NCBI GenBank assembly: GCA_030682835.1
Contig: JAUXNG010000045.1
Span: 1 to 64,000 of the forward strand
Length of the DNA: 64,000 bases
Direction: 5' to 3'
Source: Hydrogenophaga sp.
Lineage (GTDB): Bacteria; Pseudomonadota; Gammaproteobacteria; Burkholderiales; Burkholderiaceae_C
Shown here: positions 40,947 to 51,784 of the stretch, piece by piece
Position numbering within the stretch: position 1 is the stretch's first letter
How the letters are laid out: each line of letters begins with the position of its first letter
Program-made: the position numbers and the translations under genes
The notes under the pieces: generated by a model
What the model saw: the letters and a program-made list of their open reading frames with translations, nothing else
The model's database searches: none
Told to the model about the DNA's origin: nothing

Positions 40947-42377
40947 ATGCCAGATGACCGCCCGCCCGCCACGACGCCGCCTGAAGCGACTGTCCACATG
41001 CGCACCGAGCGCGACAGCATGGGCGAGGTGCGCGTGCCCGCCGACCACCTGTGGGGCGCGCAGACCCAGCGCTCACTGGACCATTTCGACATCTCGGGCG
41101 AGCGCATGGCGCCCGAACTGATCCGTGCGCTGGCTCAGGTGAAGCGGGCCTGCGCCGTGGTGAATGCCCGCCTGGGTGGCCTCGCACCCGACAAATCCCA
41201 GGCCATCGCGGCAGCGGCCGACGAGGTGGTGTCTGGCCGGTGGTGGGGCGAGTTCCCGCTGGTGGTCTGGCAGACCGGCTCGGGCACCCAGACCAACATG
41301 AACATGAACGAGGTGCTGGCCAACCGCGCCAGCGAGCTGCTGGGCGGTGAGCGGGGCGAAGGCCGGCTGGTGCACCCCAACGATGATGTGAACCGCAGCC
41401 AGTCGTCCAACGACGTGTTTCCGACCGCCATGCACCTGGCGACCCTGCACGCTGTGCACAGCCGGCTGTTGCCGGCGCTGGAGGGCTTGCGCGCCACGCT
41501 GGAGGGCAAGGCCCAGGCTTTTGACGACATCGTGAAGATCGGTCGCACCCACCTGCAGGACGCCACGCCACTCACGCTTGGGCAGGAAGTGTCGGGCTGG
41601 GGGGCGCAGCTCGCGCACGGCGAGCGGCACGTGCGGGATGCCTTGCCCCACCTGTGTGAGCTGGCACTCGGCGGCACCGCCGTGGGCACGGGTCTGAACG
41701 CGCCCGCCGGATTTGCCGAGGGGGTGGCCGAAGAGCTGGCCCGGCTCACCGGGCTGCCACTGGTGAGCGCGCCCAACAAGTTCGAGGCACTGGCCAGCTG
41801 CGACGCGCTGGTGCACGCGCACGGCGCTCTCAAGACGCTGGCCGCCGGCCTGATGAAGATTGCGAACGACGTGCGCTGGCTGGCCAGCGGGCCACGCAGC
41901 GGGCTGGGCGAACTGTCGATACCGGAAAACGAACCCGGTTCATCGATCATGCCGGGCAAGGTGAACCCGACCCAGTCCGAGGCGCTCACCATGCTGTGCT
42001 GCCAGGTGATGGGCAACGACGTGGCCGTGAACATCGGGGGTGCATCGGGCAATTTCCAGCTGAACGTGTTCCGCCCGATGGTGATACATAATGTGTTGCA
42101 ATCCTTGCGCCTGCTTGCGGATGGCCTGCGCAGCTTTGACTTGCACTGCGCACAGGGGCTGGAGCCCAACCGCGAACGCATCGCCGAACTGCTGGACCGT
42201 TCGCTGATGCTGGTCACGGCTCTCAACCCGCACATCGGCTACGACAGCGCAGCGGCGATTGCCAAAGCGGCCCACCGGCAAGGGCTCAGCCTGCGGGAAG
42301 CGGCAGTGGCCTCCGGTCTGGTGTCAGCCGACGACTTCGATCGCTGGGTGGTCGCTCGCGATATGGTGGGCCGCTGA
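40947..42377 (+). CDS. fumC: Class II fumarate hydratase
   Basis: 476 residues. The iron-free, oxygen-stable fumarase: [35 protein letters not shown], the [20 protein letters not shown] segment, [19 protein letters not shown] and the signature [13 protein letters not shown] are all present. TGGAG precedes the ATG. Placed divergently from the oxygen-sensitive class I enzyme, suggesting alternative use with oxygen, iron or redox stress. Confidence 0.95.
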   Translation: MPDDRPPATTPPEATVHMRTERDSMGEVRVPADHLWGAQTQRSLDHFDISGERMAPELIRALAQVKRACAVVNARLGGLAPDKSQAIAAAADEVVSGRWWGEFPLVVWQTGSGTQTNMNMNEVLANRASELLGGERGEGRLVHPNDDVNRSQSSNDVFPTAMHLATLHAVHSRLLPALEGLRATLEGKAQAFDDIVKIGRTHLQDATPLTLGQEVSGWGAQLAHGERHVRDALPHLCELALGGTAVGTGLNAPAGFAEGVAEELARLTGLPLVSAPNKFEALASCDALVHAHGALKTLAAGLMKIANDVRWLASGPRSGLGELSIPENEPGSSIMPGKVNPTQSEALTMLCCQVMGNDVAVNIGGASGNFQLNVFRPMVIHNVLQSLRLLADGLRSFDLHCAQGLEPNRERIAELLDRSLMLVTALNPHIGYDSAAAIAKAAHRQGLSLREAAVASGLVSADDFDRWVVARDMVGR

Positions 42378-42387
42378 GGGGCGGCGT

Positions 42388-43260
42388 TCACCGGGGGCTC
42401 GCCGGGTCCTGACCGGTGGAAAATGACTGGCGCAACAGCGTGCGCAACTCGCCGATTTCCAGGCGAAGCGATTGCACCTCGGCGTGCAGCTGGTGCTCGA
42501 TCGAATGCCCGACCTGCTCGACCACGTCGATCGTGTCCTGGTGCTCGCTCTCACTGAATGTCTGCATGGCGTTCACGATGATCGCGATGAACAGGTTCAG
42601 CATCGTGAACGTGGCAAACAGAATGAACGGGATGAAGAAGGCCCAGGCGTGCGGCACCACTTCCATCACCGGGCGCGAGATGCCCATCGACCAGCTTTCC
42701 AGCGTCATCACCTGGAACAGGGTGTACAGCGAGCGCGCGAGGTTGCCAAACCAGTCCGGAAAATCGGCGCCGAAGAGGTGGGTGGCGATCACCGCGAACA
42801 CATAAAACACCAGCAGCAGGACGGCTGCGATCGAGGTCAGCCCGGGCACGGCGGCGAGCAGGGCGCCCACCACACGGCGCATGGAGGGCACGATCGTGAG
42901 CACGCGCAAGACCCGCAAGACCCGCAAGGCCCGCAACACCGCAAATGGGCCCGATGCCGGCACCAGCGCCACGGCCACCACGGCGAAGTCGAACAGGCTC
43001 CAGGGATCGCGGAAGAAGGCGAGCCGGTGCACGTAGATGCGCAGCGCCAGCTCAGCCACGAACACCGCCAGGATCGCCCGGTCCACCGCCAGGATGGCGG
43101 GCCCGACCTGCGCCATCACCGAGCCCGAGGTCTCCAGCCCCATCAACACCGCATTGATGATGATCAGCGCCAGAATGGTGTGCTGCGTCAGAGGTGTCTG
43201 CAGGAATCGGTTCACCCGCTCGCGCAGGGAAAAGGCTGGGGCGGGGAAGTAGTCGGTCAT
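42388..43260 (-). CDS. NaChBac-type voltage-gated sodium channel
   Basis: 290 residues from the ATG at 43260 (an in-frame ATG at 43299 would add 13). Six membrane segments: S4 is RALRVLRVLRVLTIVPSMRR with gating Arg at 110, 113, 116 and 119; the pore holds the selectivity filter TLESWS at 186-191, identical to the bacterial sodium-channel filter. The C-terminus after S6 (FNLFIAIIVNAMQ-type NLFIAIIVNAMQTFSESEHQ) ends in a coiled coil (IEHQLHAEVQSLRLEIGELR), which tetramerises such channels. Single gene, convergent with fumC. Selectivity is inferred from the filter. Confidence 0.88.
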   Translation of the reverse strand: MTDYFPAPAFSLRERVNRFLQTPLTQHTILALIIINAVLMGLETSGSVMAQVGPAILAVDRAILAVFVAELALRIYVHRLAFFRDPWSLFDFAVVAVALVPASGPFAVLRALRVLRVLRVLTIVPSMRRVVGALLAAVPGLTSIAAVLLLVFYVFAVIATHLFGADFPDWFGNLARSLYTLFQVMTLESWSMGISRPVMEVVPHAWAFFIPFILFATFTMLNLFIAIIVNAMQTFSESEHQDTIDVVEQVGHSIEHQLHAEVQSLRLEIGELRTLLRQSFSTGQDPASPR

Positions 43261-43438
43261 GGGTGTCGTCGTGGGCAGGTCGGTCGGCAGGCCCGGCATT
43301 CTAGGGCCTGGCCGCCGCTAGCGCAGGGGCCAAACATGGCGCAGCGAGAGGAGCGCGCGACCTATGTAAGTGGCTCGTAAGAGCCTTTACGCACATTCGG
43401 CGGTTGATCTGACCCCCCAAACCCGAGGAGACCGCCCC

Positions 43439-45433
43439 ATGTCCACACCGTCGAATGCCATCCAGTCGACCCTGGTTGAGAACCGTGTTTTTGAACCGAC
43501 GGCGGCCACCGTCCAGGCGGCCCGTATCTCGGGCATGGACGCCTACAACGCCCTGTGTGCCGAAGCCGAGAGCGACTTCGAAGGTTTCTGGGCCAAACGC
43601 GCCCGCGAGACCCTGACCTGGCACAAGCCCTTCACCAAGACCCTGGACGAGTCGAACGCGCCGTTCTACAAGTGGTTCGAAGACGGCGAACTCAACGCCT
43701 CGTACAACTGCCTGGACCGCCACATGGGCACCCCGGTGGAGAACAAGACCGCCATCATCTTCGAAGCCGACGGCGGTGAAGTGACCAAGGTGACCTACAA
43801 GGAGCTGCTGGCCAAGGTGTCGCAGTTCGCCAATGCACTGAAGGCCAGGGGCGTGAAGAAGGGTGACCGCGTCGTCATCTACATGCCCATGACCATTGAA
43901 GGCGTGGTCGCCATGCAGGCCTGCGCCCGCATCGGCGCCACCCACAGCGTGGTGTTCGGCGGCTTCTCGGCCAAGGCACTGCAGGAACGCATCCAGAACG
44001 CCAGCGCCGTGGCCGTGATCACCGCCAACTACCAGCTGCGCGGCGGCAAGGAACTGCCGCTGAAGTCCATCGTGGACGAAGGCATCGCCATGGGTGGCTG
44101 CGAGTGCGTCAAGGACGTGATCGTGTTCCAGCGCACCCCCACCGCCGTGAACATGGTGGCCGGCCGCGACAGCTTCATGCACGACGTGATGGCGGACCAG
44201 TCCGCCGACTGCCCCGCGGAAATGGTGAGCGCTGAGCACCCGCTGTTCGTGCTCTACACCTCCGGCTCCACCGGCACGCCCAAGGGCGTGCAGCACAGCA
44301 CAGGCGGCTACCTGCTCTGGGCTAACCTGACGATGAACTGGACCTTCGACCTGAAGGACAACGACATCTTCTGGTGCACGGCCGACATTGGCTGGATCAC
44401 CGGCCACACCTATGTCGCCTACGGCCCGCTGGCCGCTGGCGCCACCCAGATCGTGTTCGAGGGCGTGCCCACCTACCCGAACGCCGGCCGCTTCTGGCAG
44501 ATGATCGAGAAGCACAAGTGCACCGTGTTCTACACGGCGCCCACGGCCATCCGCTCGCTCATCAAGGCTGCTGAGGGCGACGAGAAAGTGCACCCGGCAC
44601 GCTCCGACCTCTCCAGCCTGCGCATCCTCGGTTCAGTGGGCGAGCCGATCAACCCCGAAGCCTGGATGTGGTACTACAAGCACGTGGGCGGCGAGCGCTG
44701 CCCCATCGTGGACACTTTTTGGCAGACCGAAACCGGCGGCCACATGATCACGCCGCTGCCCGGCGCCACGCCGCTGGTGCCTGGCTCGTGCACGCTGCCG
44801 CTGCCCGGCATTGCCGCTGCCATCGTTGACGAGGCCGGCCTGGACGTACCCAACGGTTCGGGTGGCATCCTGGTCGTCAAGAAGCCCTGGCCTTCGATGA
44901 TCCGCACCATCTGGGGCGACCCCGAGCGCTTCAAGAAGAGCTACTTCCCCGAAGAGCTCAAGGGCTACTACCTGGCTGGCGACGGCGCGGTTCGCAGCGA
45001 AGACCGCGGCTACTTCCGCATCACCGGTCGCATCGACGACGTGCTGAACGTGTCGGGCCACCGCATGGGCACGATGGAGATTGAATCGGCCCTGGTGGGC
45101 AAGACCGACCTGGTGGCCGAAGCCGCTGTGGTGGGCCGCCCCGATGACCTGACCGGTGAAGCCATCGTCGCCTTCGTGGTGCTCAAGCGTTCGCGCCCCA
45201 CCGGCGAAGAGGCCAAGGCCATTGCCAAGGTGCTGCGCGACTGGGTGGGCAAGGAGATCGGCCCGATCGCCAAGCCCAAGGACATCCGCTTCGGTGACAA
45301 CCTGCCCAAGACCCGTTCGGGCAAGATCATGCGCCGCCTGTTGCGATCGATCGCCAAGGGCGAGGCCATCACCCAGGACACCTCCACCCTGGAGAACCCG
45401 GCCATCCTGGATCAGTTGTCAGAGAACAACTGA
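43439..45433 (+). CDS. acs: Acetyl-CoA synthetase
   Basis: 664 residues. It activates acetate with ATP and CoA. Present are the AMP-binding motif [66 protein letters not shown] and the regulatory Lys in TRSGKIMRR near the C-terminus, a known acetylation site in the family. GAGGAG precedes the ATG. The last codons lie in a GGATCAGTTGT hairpin that is duplicated 134 bases downstream. Divergent from the sodium-channel gene. Confidence 0.96.
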   Translation: MSTPSNAIQSTLVENRVFEPTAATVQAARISGMDAYNALCAEAESDFEGFWAKRARETLTWHKPFTKTLDESNAPFYKWFEDGELNASYNCLDRHMGTPVENKTAIIFEADGGEVTKVTYKELLAKVSQFANALKARGVKKGDRVVIYMPMTIEGVVAMQACARIGATHSVVFGGFSAKALQERIQNASAVAVITANYQLRGGKELPLKSIVDEGIAMGGCECVKDVIVFQRTPTAVNMVAGRDSFMHDVMADQSADCPAEMVSAEHPLFVLYTSGSTGTPKGVQHSTGGYLLWANLTMNWTFDLKDNDIFWCTADIGWITGHTYVAYGPLAAGATQIVFEGVPTYPNAGRFWQMIEKHKCTVFYTAPTAIRSLIKAAEGDEKVHPARSDLSSLRILGSVGEPINPEAWMWYYKHVGGERCPIVDTFWQTETGGHMITPLPGATPLVPGSCTLPLPGIAAAIVDEAGLDVPNGSGGILVVKKPWPSMIRTIWGDPERFKKSYFPEELKGYYLAGDGAVRSEDRGYFRITGRIDDVLNVSGHRMGTMEIESALVGKTDLVAEAAVVGRPDDLTGEAIVAFVVLKRSRPTGEEAKAIAKVLRDWVGKEIGPIAKPKDIRFGDNLPKTRSGKIMRRLLRSIAKGEAITQDTSTLENPAILDQLSENN

Positions 45434-45590
45434 TCCACACCCCGCGACAGCGGGGGGCGGCGCCTAGCGCCGTGGGAACGGGAACCGGGGAGCACTCATA
45501 TCGCGGAGCGATGTGACGGGCTCACCAGAACCCGGCCATCCTGGATCAGTTGTCGGAGAACAACTGATCCTGACCCCCGCGACAGCGGGG
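45393..45590 (+). repeat. Imperfect direct repeat of the acs 3' end
   Basis: About 63 bases covering the last 13 codons, the stop and a CCCCGC-GACA-GCGGGG hairpin (45393-45455) occur again at 45527-45590 with few changes. Each copy contains an 11-bp perfect hairpin, GGATCAGTTGT/ACAACTGATCC with a 6-base loop (45409-45436 and 45543-45570). The space between is GC-rich. It looks like a segmental duplication or a dispersed hairpin element. Confidence 0.8.
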
Positions 45591-45599
45591 GTCAGACAC

Positions 45600-45628
45600 A
45601 AAAAAGCCCGCATCGTGCGGGCTTTTTT
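45600..45628. terminator. Bidirectional terminator between acs and the cytochrome gene
   Basis: GCCCGC (45606-45611) pairs with GCGGGC (45617-45622) around ATCGT, with A6 before and T6 after. It serves the convergent acs and cytochrome genes. Confidence 0.9.
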
Positions 45629-45646
45629 GCGAGGAGACCAGACGGT

Positions 45647-45952
45647 TTACTTCTGGCTCATCACCCAGGCGGCCAGCTTCTTGGCGTCGGCTTCCGTCAC
45701 TTGCGGATTCGCAGGCATGGGGATCGCGCCCCAGACGCCGGAGCCGCCCTTGACGATCTTGGCGGCCAGCATGTCGACGGCCTTGGCGTCGCCTGCGTAT
45801 TTGGCTGCCACCGATTTGTAGGAAGGGCCCACCAGCTTCTTGTCTGCGGCATGGCAGGCCATGCAGTTTTTGCTCTTGGCCAAGGCCTCGTCAGCGATGG
45901 CAGGAGCCGAGATGGCGGCCATGGCGGCCATAATCAGGAGAGCTCGTTTCAT
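45647..45952 (-). CDS. Class I cytochrome c (c551/c8 type)
   Basis: 101 residues. A signal peptide (residues 1-20, cleaved after IADE-like APAIA) precedes the haem site CMACH (C30, C33, H34) and the distal Met ligand M79 in IPMPANP. This is the small periplasmic electron carrier of the Pseudomonas c551 type. It could deliver electrons to the cbb3 oxidase encoded at the end of the window; the link is inferred. Converges with acs across a shared terminator. Confidence 0.9.
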   Translation of the reverse strand: MKRALLIMAAMAAISAPAIADEALAKSKNCMACHAADKKLVGPSYKSVAAKYAGDAKAVDMLAAKIVKGGSGVWGAIPMPANPQVTEADAKKLAAWVMSQK

Positions 45953-46068
45953 GGGTGTCCTCGTGGGTTGGGGTCAGAATACCTCGCAATTTTAACGGGC
46001 AGCCCGAGCCGGATACGGTCTGTTACAGTTTCTTGCCCGGCTTTATCGAGCCTTTACCGGAGCGTGTG

Positions 46069-46308
46069 ATGTGGTTCCTGATCGCGGGCATCGGCCTGTT
46101 GCTTTTGAAGTACCTCGAGATCGGTTTCGTGGCTGCGTGGTCGTGGTGGTGGGTGCTGTCGCCGTTTGCCATGGCCGCGTTGTGGTGGGCGTGGGCTGAT
46201 GCCACGGGTTTCACCAAACGCAAAGCCATGCAGCGCATGGACGAGAAAAAACAGCAGCGCATCGACCGCCAGCGCGAGGCGCTGGGCATCAAGCCCAAGC
46301 GCCGTTGA
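46069..46308 (+). CDS. Small Trp-rich membrane protein (TIGR04438 family)
   Basis: 79 residues from the ATG at 46069. Two hydrophobic segments with many Trp (FLIAGIGLLLLKYLEIGFVA and AWSWWWVLSPFAMAALWWAW) are followed by a strongly charged tail (KRKAMQRMDEKKQQRIDRQR). The pattern is that of a short Trp-rich protein family known from Burkholderiales; its function is unknown. Transcribed away from the cytochrome gene. Confidence 0.82.
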   Translation: MWFLIAGIGLLLLKYLEIGFVAAWSWWWVLSPFAMAALWWAWADATGFTKRKAMQRMDEKKQQRIDRQREALGIKPKRR

Positions 46309-46359
46309 ACGCGTCAGCCAGCGTCATGGGACCGCCGCGTGGGCGGTGCTGGCCCCCGC

Positions 46360-48063
46360 TCAGTAGTTGTCCAGCACGGCGCCCCGGCTCGCGCTCGAAG
46401 CATTGAAGGCAAACTTCGCCTGCACACCCCGGATGTAGCGCGGGGCAGGCGCCGTCCAGGCCGCACGGCGGCGCTCGATCTCGTCAGCAGGCACGTTCAG
46501 TTCCAGTTTCAAGGCGTGCGCGTCGATGGTGATGCTGTCGCCCTCGTGCACAAAGGCAATGGTGCCCCCCACCGCGGCTTCGGGCGCCACATGGCCCACG
46601 ACCATGCCCCAGGTACCGCCTGAAAAACGGCCGTCGGTGATGAGGCCCACGCTCTCGCCCAGACCTGCGCCGATGAGCGCACCGGTGGGCGCCAGCATCT
46701 CGGGCATGCCCGGACCGCCCTTGGGTCCAAGGTAGCGCAGCACCATCACGTCACCGGCCTTGATCTTGCCGTCCAGGATGGCCTGCAGGGCCGTCTGCTC
46801 GTCGTCGAACACGCGGGCCGGGCCGGTCATCACCGGGCTCTTCAGTCCCGTGATCTTGGCCACGCAGCCCTCGGGCGACAGGTTGCCCTTGAGGATGGCC
46901 AGGTGGCCCTGCTTGTACATTGCGTTCTCGATGGTGTGGATCACGCTCTGCTCGGGCGGCGCGTCGGGCACGTCCTTCAGCACCTCGGCAATGGTCTGGC
47001 CGGTGATGGTGATGCAGTCACCGTGCAGCAGGCCGGCATTCAGCAGCAGCTTCATCACCTGGGGAATACCGCCCGCCACATGCAGGTCCACGGCGAGTGC
47101 CTTGCCGCTGGGTTTCAGGTCGCACAGCACGGGGGTGCGCTGGCGGATGCGCTCGAAGTCGTCGATGGTCCACTCCACGCCGGCGCAGTGGGCGATGGCC
47201 AGAAAGTGCAGCACCGCGTTGGTGGAGCCGCCGGTGGCCATGATGACCGCGACCGCGTTCTCGATGCTCTTGCGTGTGACGATGTCGCGCGGCTTGATGT
47301 CCTGGCGAATGGCCTCGACCAGCACGCGGGCGGATTCCCTGGCCGACTGCACTTTCTCCTCGTGCACGTTGGCCATGGTGGAGGAGTAGGACAGCGAGAT
47401 GCCCAGCGCCTCAAACGCCGAGCTCATGGTGTTCGCGGTGTACATGCCGCCGCAAGAGCCCGTGCCGGGGATGGCGCGTTTCTCTATCTCCAGCAGGTCG
47501 GCGTCGCTCATGTTGCCGGCGGCGTTTTGGCCCACCGCCTCGAACACGCTGACGATGTTGAGGTCTTCACCCTTGTACTTGCCGGGCAGGATCGTGCCGC
47601 CGTACACGTAAATGGCCGGCACGTTGGCGCGCAGCATGCCCATCAGGCCCCCGGGCATGTTCTTGTCGCAGCCGCCGATGACGAGCACGCCGTCCATCCA
47701 CTGGCCCTGCACGCAGGTCTCCACGCAGTCCGAAATCACCTCGCGGCTGACCAGCGAGTACTTCATGCCCTCGGTGCCCATGGCCATGCCGTCGGAAATG
47801 GTGGGTGTGCCGAACACCTGAGCGTTACCGCCGGCTTCCTCGATGCCCGCAATAGCCGCGTCGGCCAGCTTCTGCAGCCCCGAATTGCAGGGCGTGATGG
47901 TGCTGTGGCCGTTGGCCACGCCGACCATGGGTTTGACGAAGTCGCCTTCCTCGTAGCCCATGCCGTAGTACATGGAACGGTTGGGCGCGCGCGACTTGCC
48001 CTGGGTGATGTGGGCACTGCGGTGGTTGATGGGCTGGATCGGGATCGTCTTGTTGCTGGCCAT
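46360..48063 (-). CDS. ilvD: Dihydroxy-acid dehydratase, short (567-residue) type
   Basis: 567 residues from the ATG at 48063. It dehydrates dihydroxy acids in valine/isoleucine synthesis. Cluster cysteines appear in [16 protein letters not shown] and [14 protein letters not shown], and the conserved [12 protein letters not shown] near the C-terminus is present. It differs clearly from the 619-residue enzyme encoded divergently 166 bases away. Some enzymes of this short type act on sugar acids, but the C-terminal layout looks like a true IlvD. Confidence 0.9.
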   Translation of the reverse strand: MASNKTIPIQPINHRSAHITQGKSRAPNRSMYYGMGYEEGDFVKPMVGVANGHSTITPCNSGLQKLADAAIAGIEEAGGNAQVFGTPTISDGMAMGTEGMKYSLVSREVISDCVETCVQGQWMDGVLVIGGCDKNMPGGLMGMLRANVPAIYVYGGTILPGKYKGEDLNIVSVFEAVGQNAAGNMSDADLLEIEKRAIPGTGSCGGMYTANTMSSAFEALGISLSYSSTMANVHEEKVQSARESARVLVEAIRQDIKPRDIVTRKSIENAVAVIMATGGSTNAVLHFLAIAHCAGVEWTIDDFERIRQRTPVLCDLKPSGKALAVDLHVAGGIPQVMKLLLNAGLLHGDCITITGQTIAEVLKDVPDAPPEQSVIHTIENAMYKQGHLAILKGNLSPEGCVAKITGLKSPVMTGPARVFDDEQTALQAILDGKIKAGDVMVLRYLGPKGGPGMPEMLAPTGALIGAGLGESVGLITDGRFSGGTWGMVVGHVAPEAAVGGTIAFVHEGDSITIDAHALKLELNVPADEIERRRAAWTAPAPRYIRGVQAKFAFNASSASRGAVLDNY

Positions 48064-48229
48064 GGGGTGTCTCGAAGGCTGTGGGGTGTGAAGGTGCGCT
48101 GGCGAGCCTGGGCGCTGGCCTGCACAGCTTATAGCCCAGGCGACATGCCCTCGGCTCAGTGACCCCATGCCGTCAGTGATAATTACGCGCAGCTTTTTCG
48201 CCACCCTTGATCCTTCTGACGCCTTCACC

Positions 48230-50089
48230 ATGCCCGCATACCGTTCCAAGACCTCCACCGCCGGCCGCAACATGGCGGGTGCCCGTTCCCTCTGGCGTGC
48301 CACCGGCATGAAGGACGGCGATTTCGAGAAGCCGATCATCGCGGTGGCCAACTCGTTCACTCAGTTCGTCCCCGGCCATGTGCACCTGAAGGACCTGGGC
48401 CAGCTGGTGGCCCGCGAGATCGAGGCCGCAGGCGGCGTGGCCAAGGAATTCAACACCATTGCGGTTGACGACGGCATCGCCATGGGCCACGACGGCATGT
48501 TGTATTCGCTGCCCAGCCGCGACCTGATCGCCGACTCGGTCGAGTACATGGTCAACGCGCACTGTGCCGATGCGCTGGTGTGCATCTCCAACTGCGACAA
48601 GATCACCCCCGGCATGCTGATGGCCGCGATGCGCCTGAACATCCCGGTCGTGTTCGTCTCGGGCGGTCCCATGGAGGCCGGCAAGGTGCGCCTGGCCAAT
48701 CCGCAGACCCAGGTCATGGAGTTCAAGAAGCTCGATCTGGTCGACGCCATGGTCATGGCCGTGGACGACAAGGTGAGCGACGCCGACCTGGCCGAAGTGG
48801 AGCGCTCGGCCTGCCCCACCTGCGGCTCCTGCTCGGGCATGTTCACGGCCAACTCCATGAACTGCCTGACCGAAGCGCTGGGCCTGTCCCTGCCCGGCAA
48901 CGGCACGGTACTGGCCACGCACGCCGACCGCGAACAGCTCTTCAAGCGCGCCGGGCGCCTGGCGGTGGACCTGTGCCGCCGCTATTACGAGCAGGAAGAC
49001 GAATCGGTGCTGCCGCGCTCGATGGGTTTCAAGGCATTCGAAAACGCCATCACGCTCGACATCGCCATGGGCGGCTCGACCAACACCATCCTGCACATCC
49101 TGGCCATTGCGCAGGAAGCCGGCATTGACTTCACCATGACGGACATCGACCGCCTCTCGCGCGTCGTGCCCCAGCTGTGCAAGGTGGCGCCCAACACCAA
49201 CAAGTACCACATTGAAGACGTGCACCGCGCGGGCGGCATCATGGCCATCCTGGGTGAGCTGGACCGCGCGGGCAAGCTGCACACCGACGTGCCGACCGTG
49301 CACGCCAAGACCATGAAGGACGCGCTGGACCAGTGGGACATTGCACGCAACCCGACGGAAGCCGTGAAAACCTTCTACATGGCAGGACCTGCCGGCATTC
49401 CCACGCAGGTCGCGTTCAGCCAGGCCACCCGCTGGCCCAGCCTGGACGTGGACCGCGCCGAAGGGTGCATCCGCTCGGGTGAACACGCCTTCTCGCAGGA
49501 GGGTGGCCTGGCGGTGCTGCGCGGCAACATTGCCCTGGACGGCTGCGTCGTCAAGACGGCAGGTGTGGACGAGTCGATCCTGGTGTTCGAAGGTTTGGCC
49601 TATGTGACCGAGTCGCAGGACGAGGCTGTGGCCGACATCCTGGCCGACAAAGTCAAGGCGGGCGATGTGGTCGTGGTGCGCTACGAAGGCCCCAAGGGTG
49701 GACCCGGCATGCAGGAAATGCTGTACCCGACCAGCTACATCAAGTCGAAAGGCCTCGGCAAGGCCTGCGCGCTGCTGACCGACGGGCGCTTCTCGGGTGG
49801 CACCTCGGGCCTGTCCATCGGCCACGTATCGCCGGAAGCTGCGGCGGGTGGCGCCATCGGTCTCGTGAAGACCGGCGACCGCATCCGCATCGACATTCCC
49901 AACCGCAGCATCAGCCTACTGGTGAGCGACGAAGAAATGGCCCGGCGCCGCGCCGAGCAGGACGCCAAGGGCTGGAAGCCCGCCCAGCCGCGCCCGCGCA
50001 AGGTGAGCGCCGCGCTCAAGGCCTATGCGCTGCTGGCCATGTCGGCCGACAAGGGCGCCGTGCGCGATCTTTCGCTGCTCGGCGACTGA
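48230..50089 (+). CDS. ilvD: Dihydroxy-acid dehydratase, E. coli type
   Basis: 619 residues. Very close in pattern to E. coli IlvD over its whole length: [48 protein letters not shown], the cluster segment [18 protein letters not shown], and [13 protein letters not shown]. It carries out the third step of valine and isoleucine synthesis using a 4Fe-4S cluster. The ATG at 48230 matches the family start. It is divergent from a second ilvD and followed by lgt. Confidence 0.95.
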   Translation: MPAYRSKTSTAGRNMAGARSLWRATGMKDGDFEKPIIAVANSFTQFVPGHVHLKDLGQLVAREIEAAGGVAKEFNTIAVDDGIAMGHDGMLYSLPSRDLIADSVEYMVNAHCADALVCISNCDKITPGMLMAAMRLNIPVVFVSGGPMEAGKVRLANPQTQVMEFKKLDLVDAMVMAVDDKVSDADLAEVERSACPTCGSCSGMFTANSMNCLTEALGLSLPGNGTVLATHADREQLFKRAGRLAVDLCRRYYEQEDESVLPRSMGFKAFENAITLDIAMGGSTNTILHILAIAQEAGIDFTMTDIDRLSRVVPQLCKVAPNTNKYHIEDVHRAGGIMAILGELDRAGKLHTDVPTVHAKTMKDALDQWDIARNPTEAVKTFYMAGPAGIPTQVAFSQATRWPSLDVDRAEGCIRSGEHAFSQEGGLAVLRGNIALDGCVVKTAGVDESILVFEGLAYVTESQDEAVADILADKVKAGDVVVVRYEGPKGGPGMQEMLYPTSYIKSKGLGKACALLTDGRFSGGTSGLSIGHVSPEAAAGGAIGLVKTGDRIRIDIPNRSISLLVSDEEMARRRAEQDAKGWKPAQPRPRKVSAALKAYALLAMSADKGAVRDLSLLGD

Positions 50090-50162
50090 TCCATCGCGGC
50101 AGCGAGGGCAGGGCGGAGGGCGCGCGCTGCCGCCTGGCGGCGTGCGTGCACAATGACCCACC

Positions 50163-50984
50163 ATGCTGAACCATCCACAAATTGACCCTGTTGCGCTGCA
50201 GCTCGGCCCGCTCGCCATTCACTGGTATGGGCTGACGTACCTGGCCGCTTTTGGCCTCTTTCTGCTGCTCGCCAATCTGCGCCTGCGCCACGAACCCTTT
50301 GCATCGGTGCGCCATCCACAACCCTGGACGCGACGCGATGTGGAGGACATCCTGTTCCTGGGCGTGATGGGTGTCGTGGCGGGCGGCCGGCTGGGTTACT
50401 GCCTGTTCTACAAGCCGGCTTACTACCTGGCCAACCCGCTGGAGATTTTCGCGGTCTGGCAGGGCGGCATGAGTTTTCACGGCGGCCTGCTGGGCGTGAT
50501 GGTTGCGATGGTCTGGTATGCGCGCAGCCGCCAGCGCCCCTTTTTCCAGGTGATGGACTTCGTGGCGCCCTGCGTGCCCACCGGCCTGGCGGCGGGGCGC
50601 ATCGGCAACTTCATCAACGGTGAACTCTGGGGCCGCGTGGCCGACCCTTCGCTGCCCTGGGGCATGGTGTTTCGCGGCGCGGGCGACCTGCCACGCCACC
50701 CGTCGCAGCTCTACCAGTTCCTGCTGGAAGGCGTGCTGTTGTTCGTACTGCTCTGGTTGTACGCGCGCAAGCCGCGCGCCACCGGCCAGGTGTCGGCGGT
50801 GTTCCTGCTGGGCTATGGTGTCTTCCGTTTCATTGTCGAGTTCTTCCGCGAACCCGACGACCACCTCGGCCTGCTTTCTCTGGGCATGAGCATGGGCCAG
50901 TGGCTGTGCGTGCCCATGATCGTGGGGGGTGCACTGATGTGGTGGTGGTTCGGCCAGCGCGCGGCGCCCGCCCGCCCCGCGTGA
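50163..50984 (+). CDS. lgt: Prolipoprotein diacylglyceryl transferase
   Basis: 273 residues with seven membrane segments. It transfers diacylglycerol to the lipobox Cys of prolipoproteins in the inner membrane. The family signature [14 protein letters not shown] (about residues 145-158) and the [12 protein letters not shown]-terminus are present, as is [12 protein letters not shown]. It follows ilvD by 73 bases on the same strand and may share its transcript. Confidence 0.96.
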   Translation: MLNHPQIDPVALQLGPLAIHWYGLTYLAAFGLFLLLANLRLRHEPFASVRHPQPWTRRDVEDILFLGVMGVVAGGRLGYCLFYKPAYYLANPLEIFAVWQGGMSFHGGLLGVMVAMVWYARSRQRPFFQVMDFVAPCVPTGLAAGRIGNFINGELWGRVADPSLPWGMVFRGAGDLPRHPSQLYQFLLEGVLLFVLLWLYARKPRATGQVSAVFLLGYGVFRFIVEFFREPDDHLGLLSLGMSMGQWLCVPMIVGGALMWWWFGQRAAPARPA

Positions 50985-51094
50985 GGGACTGACTGCCCGC
51001 TGGAGGCTGATCCCTTTGCGGGCTGGGGCAGAGGGGTCGACTTGAGGCGAGGGTAATCACGGGTGCACGCTGTCTGTTTGGCAGTCAGAATTAT

Positions 51095-51106
51095 CTGTAA
51101 TTACAG
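51095..51106. promoter_or_regulatory. Palindromic operator before the malonate operon
   Basis: CTGTAATTACAG is a perfect 12-bp palindrome nine bases before the GntR-type regulator start codon. GntR/FadR-family proteins usually bind such short AT-centred dyads and control their own operon, so autoregulation is likely. Confidence 0.65.
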
Positions 51107-51115
51107 GTAATCACA

Positions 51116-51784
51116 ATGCACCCCGCGCTCAGTTCCCTGCATGAAGACGTCGCCTCCCGTTTGCGGGAGCGCATTTTTGCGGGTGAGCTGGCGCCCGGCA
51201 GCTTCCTTGACGAGCCGGCCCTCTGTGCCGAGTGGTCGATTTCCCGCACCCCGCTGCGCGAAGCGCTCAAGGTGCTGACGGCCGAAGGCTTGCTGCGCCA
51301 CGAGCCCCGCCGCGGGTGTTTCGTGAGCCAGATCACCGAGCAGGATCTGGACGACATCTTTCCCGTCATTGCCTTGCTGGAAGGACGCTGCGCCTTTGAA
51401 GCCGCGCGCAATGCGACCGACGCCGACCTCGCCGCGTTGGAACAGCTGCACGACCGCTTGCAACGCAGTGCCCAGGCACGCCAGATCAACGACTACTACG
51501 ACGCCAATTTCGCCATCCACGAGGCCATCATCCTGCTGGCCAACAACCGCTGGCTGGCCCAGGTGATCGGCGACCTGCGCAAGATCGTCAAGCTCGCCCG
51601 GCTGCAGCAGCTGCACGCCCCCGGCCGGCTGGACCAGAGCCTGGCCGAGCACCTGGCCGTGTTTGCCGCGCTCAAGGCCCATGACGCCGAAGGCGCCGAG
51701 GCCGCGATGCGCACCCACCTGACCCGCCAGCGCGTGGCGCTGCGCGACCTGGCGCGTCACCAGACCTCGAGGATATCGGCATGA
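51116..51784 (+). CDS. GntR/FadR-family regulator of the malonate operon
   Basis: 222 residues. The N-terminal winged helix (VASRLRERIFAGELAPGSFL, SRTPLREALKVLTAEGLLRH, RRGCFVSQ) is of the GntR type; the C-terminal FCD effector domain (residues about 80-215) has the metal-binding pattern with Asp/His (NDYYDANFAIHEAII, LAEHLAVFAAL). It should sense malonate or a CoA ester, as in MatR of rhizobia; the ligand is inferred from the downstream genes. It overlaps the next gene by four bases (ATGA). Confidence 0.88.
   Translation: MHPALSSLHEDVASRLRERIFAGELAPGSFLDEPALCAEWSISRTPLREALKVLTAEGLLRHEPRRGCFVSQITEQDLDDIFPVIALLEGRCAFEAARNATDADLAALEQLHDRLQRSAQARQINDYYDANFAIHEAIILLANNRWLAQVIGDLRKIVKLARLQQLHAPGRLDQSLAEHLAVFAALKAHDAEGAEAAMRTHLTRQRVALRDLARHQTSRISA

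Noticed and set aside
43366-43390. Hairpin GTAA-GGCTC/GAGCC-TTAC before acs as a riboswitch or attenuator
   Set aside because: Short, with no T run, alternative structure or known motif; likely chance in GC-rich DNA.
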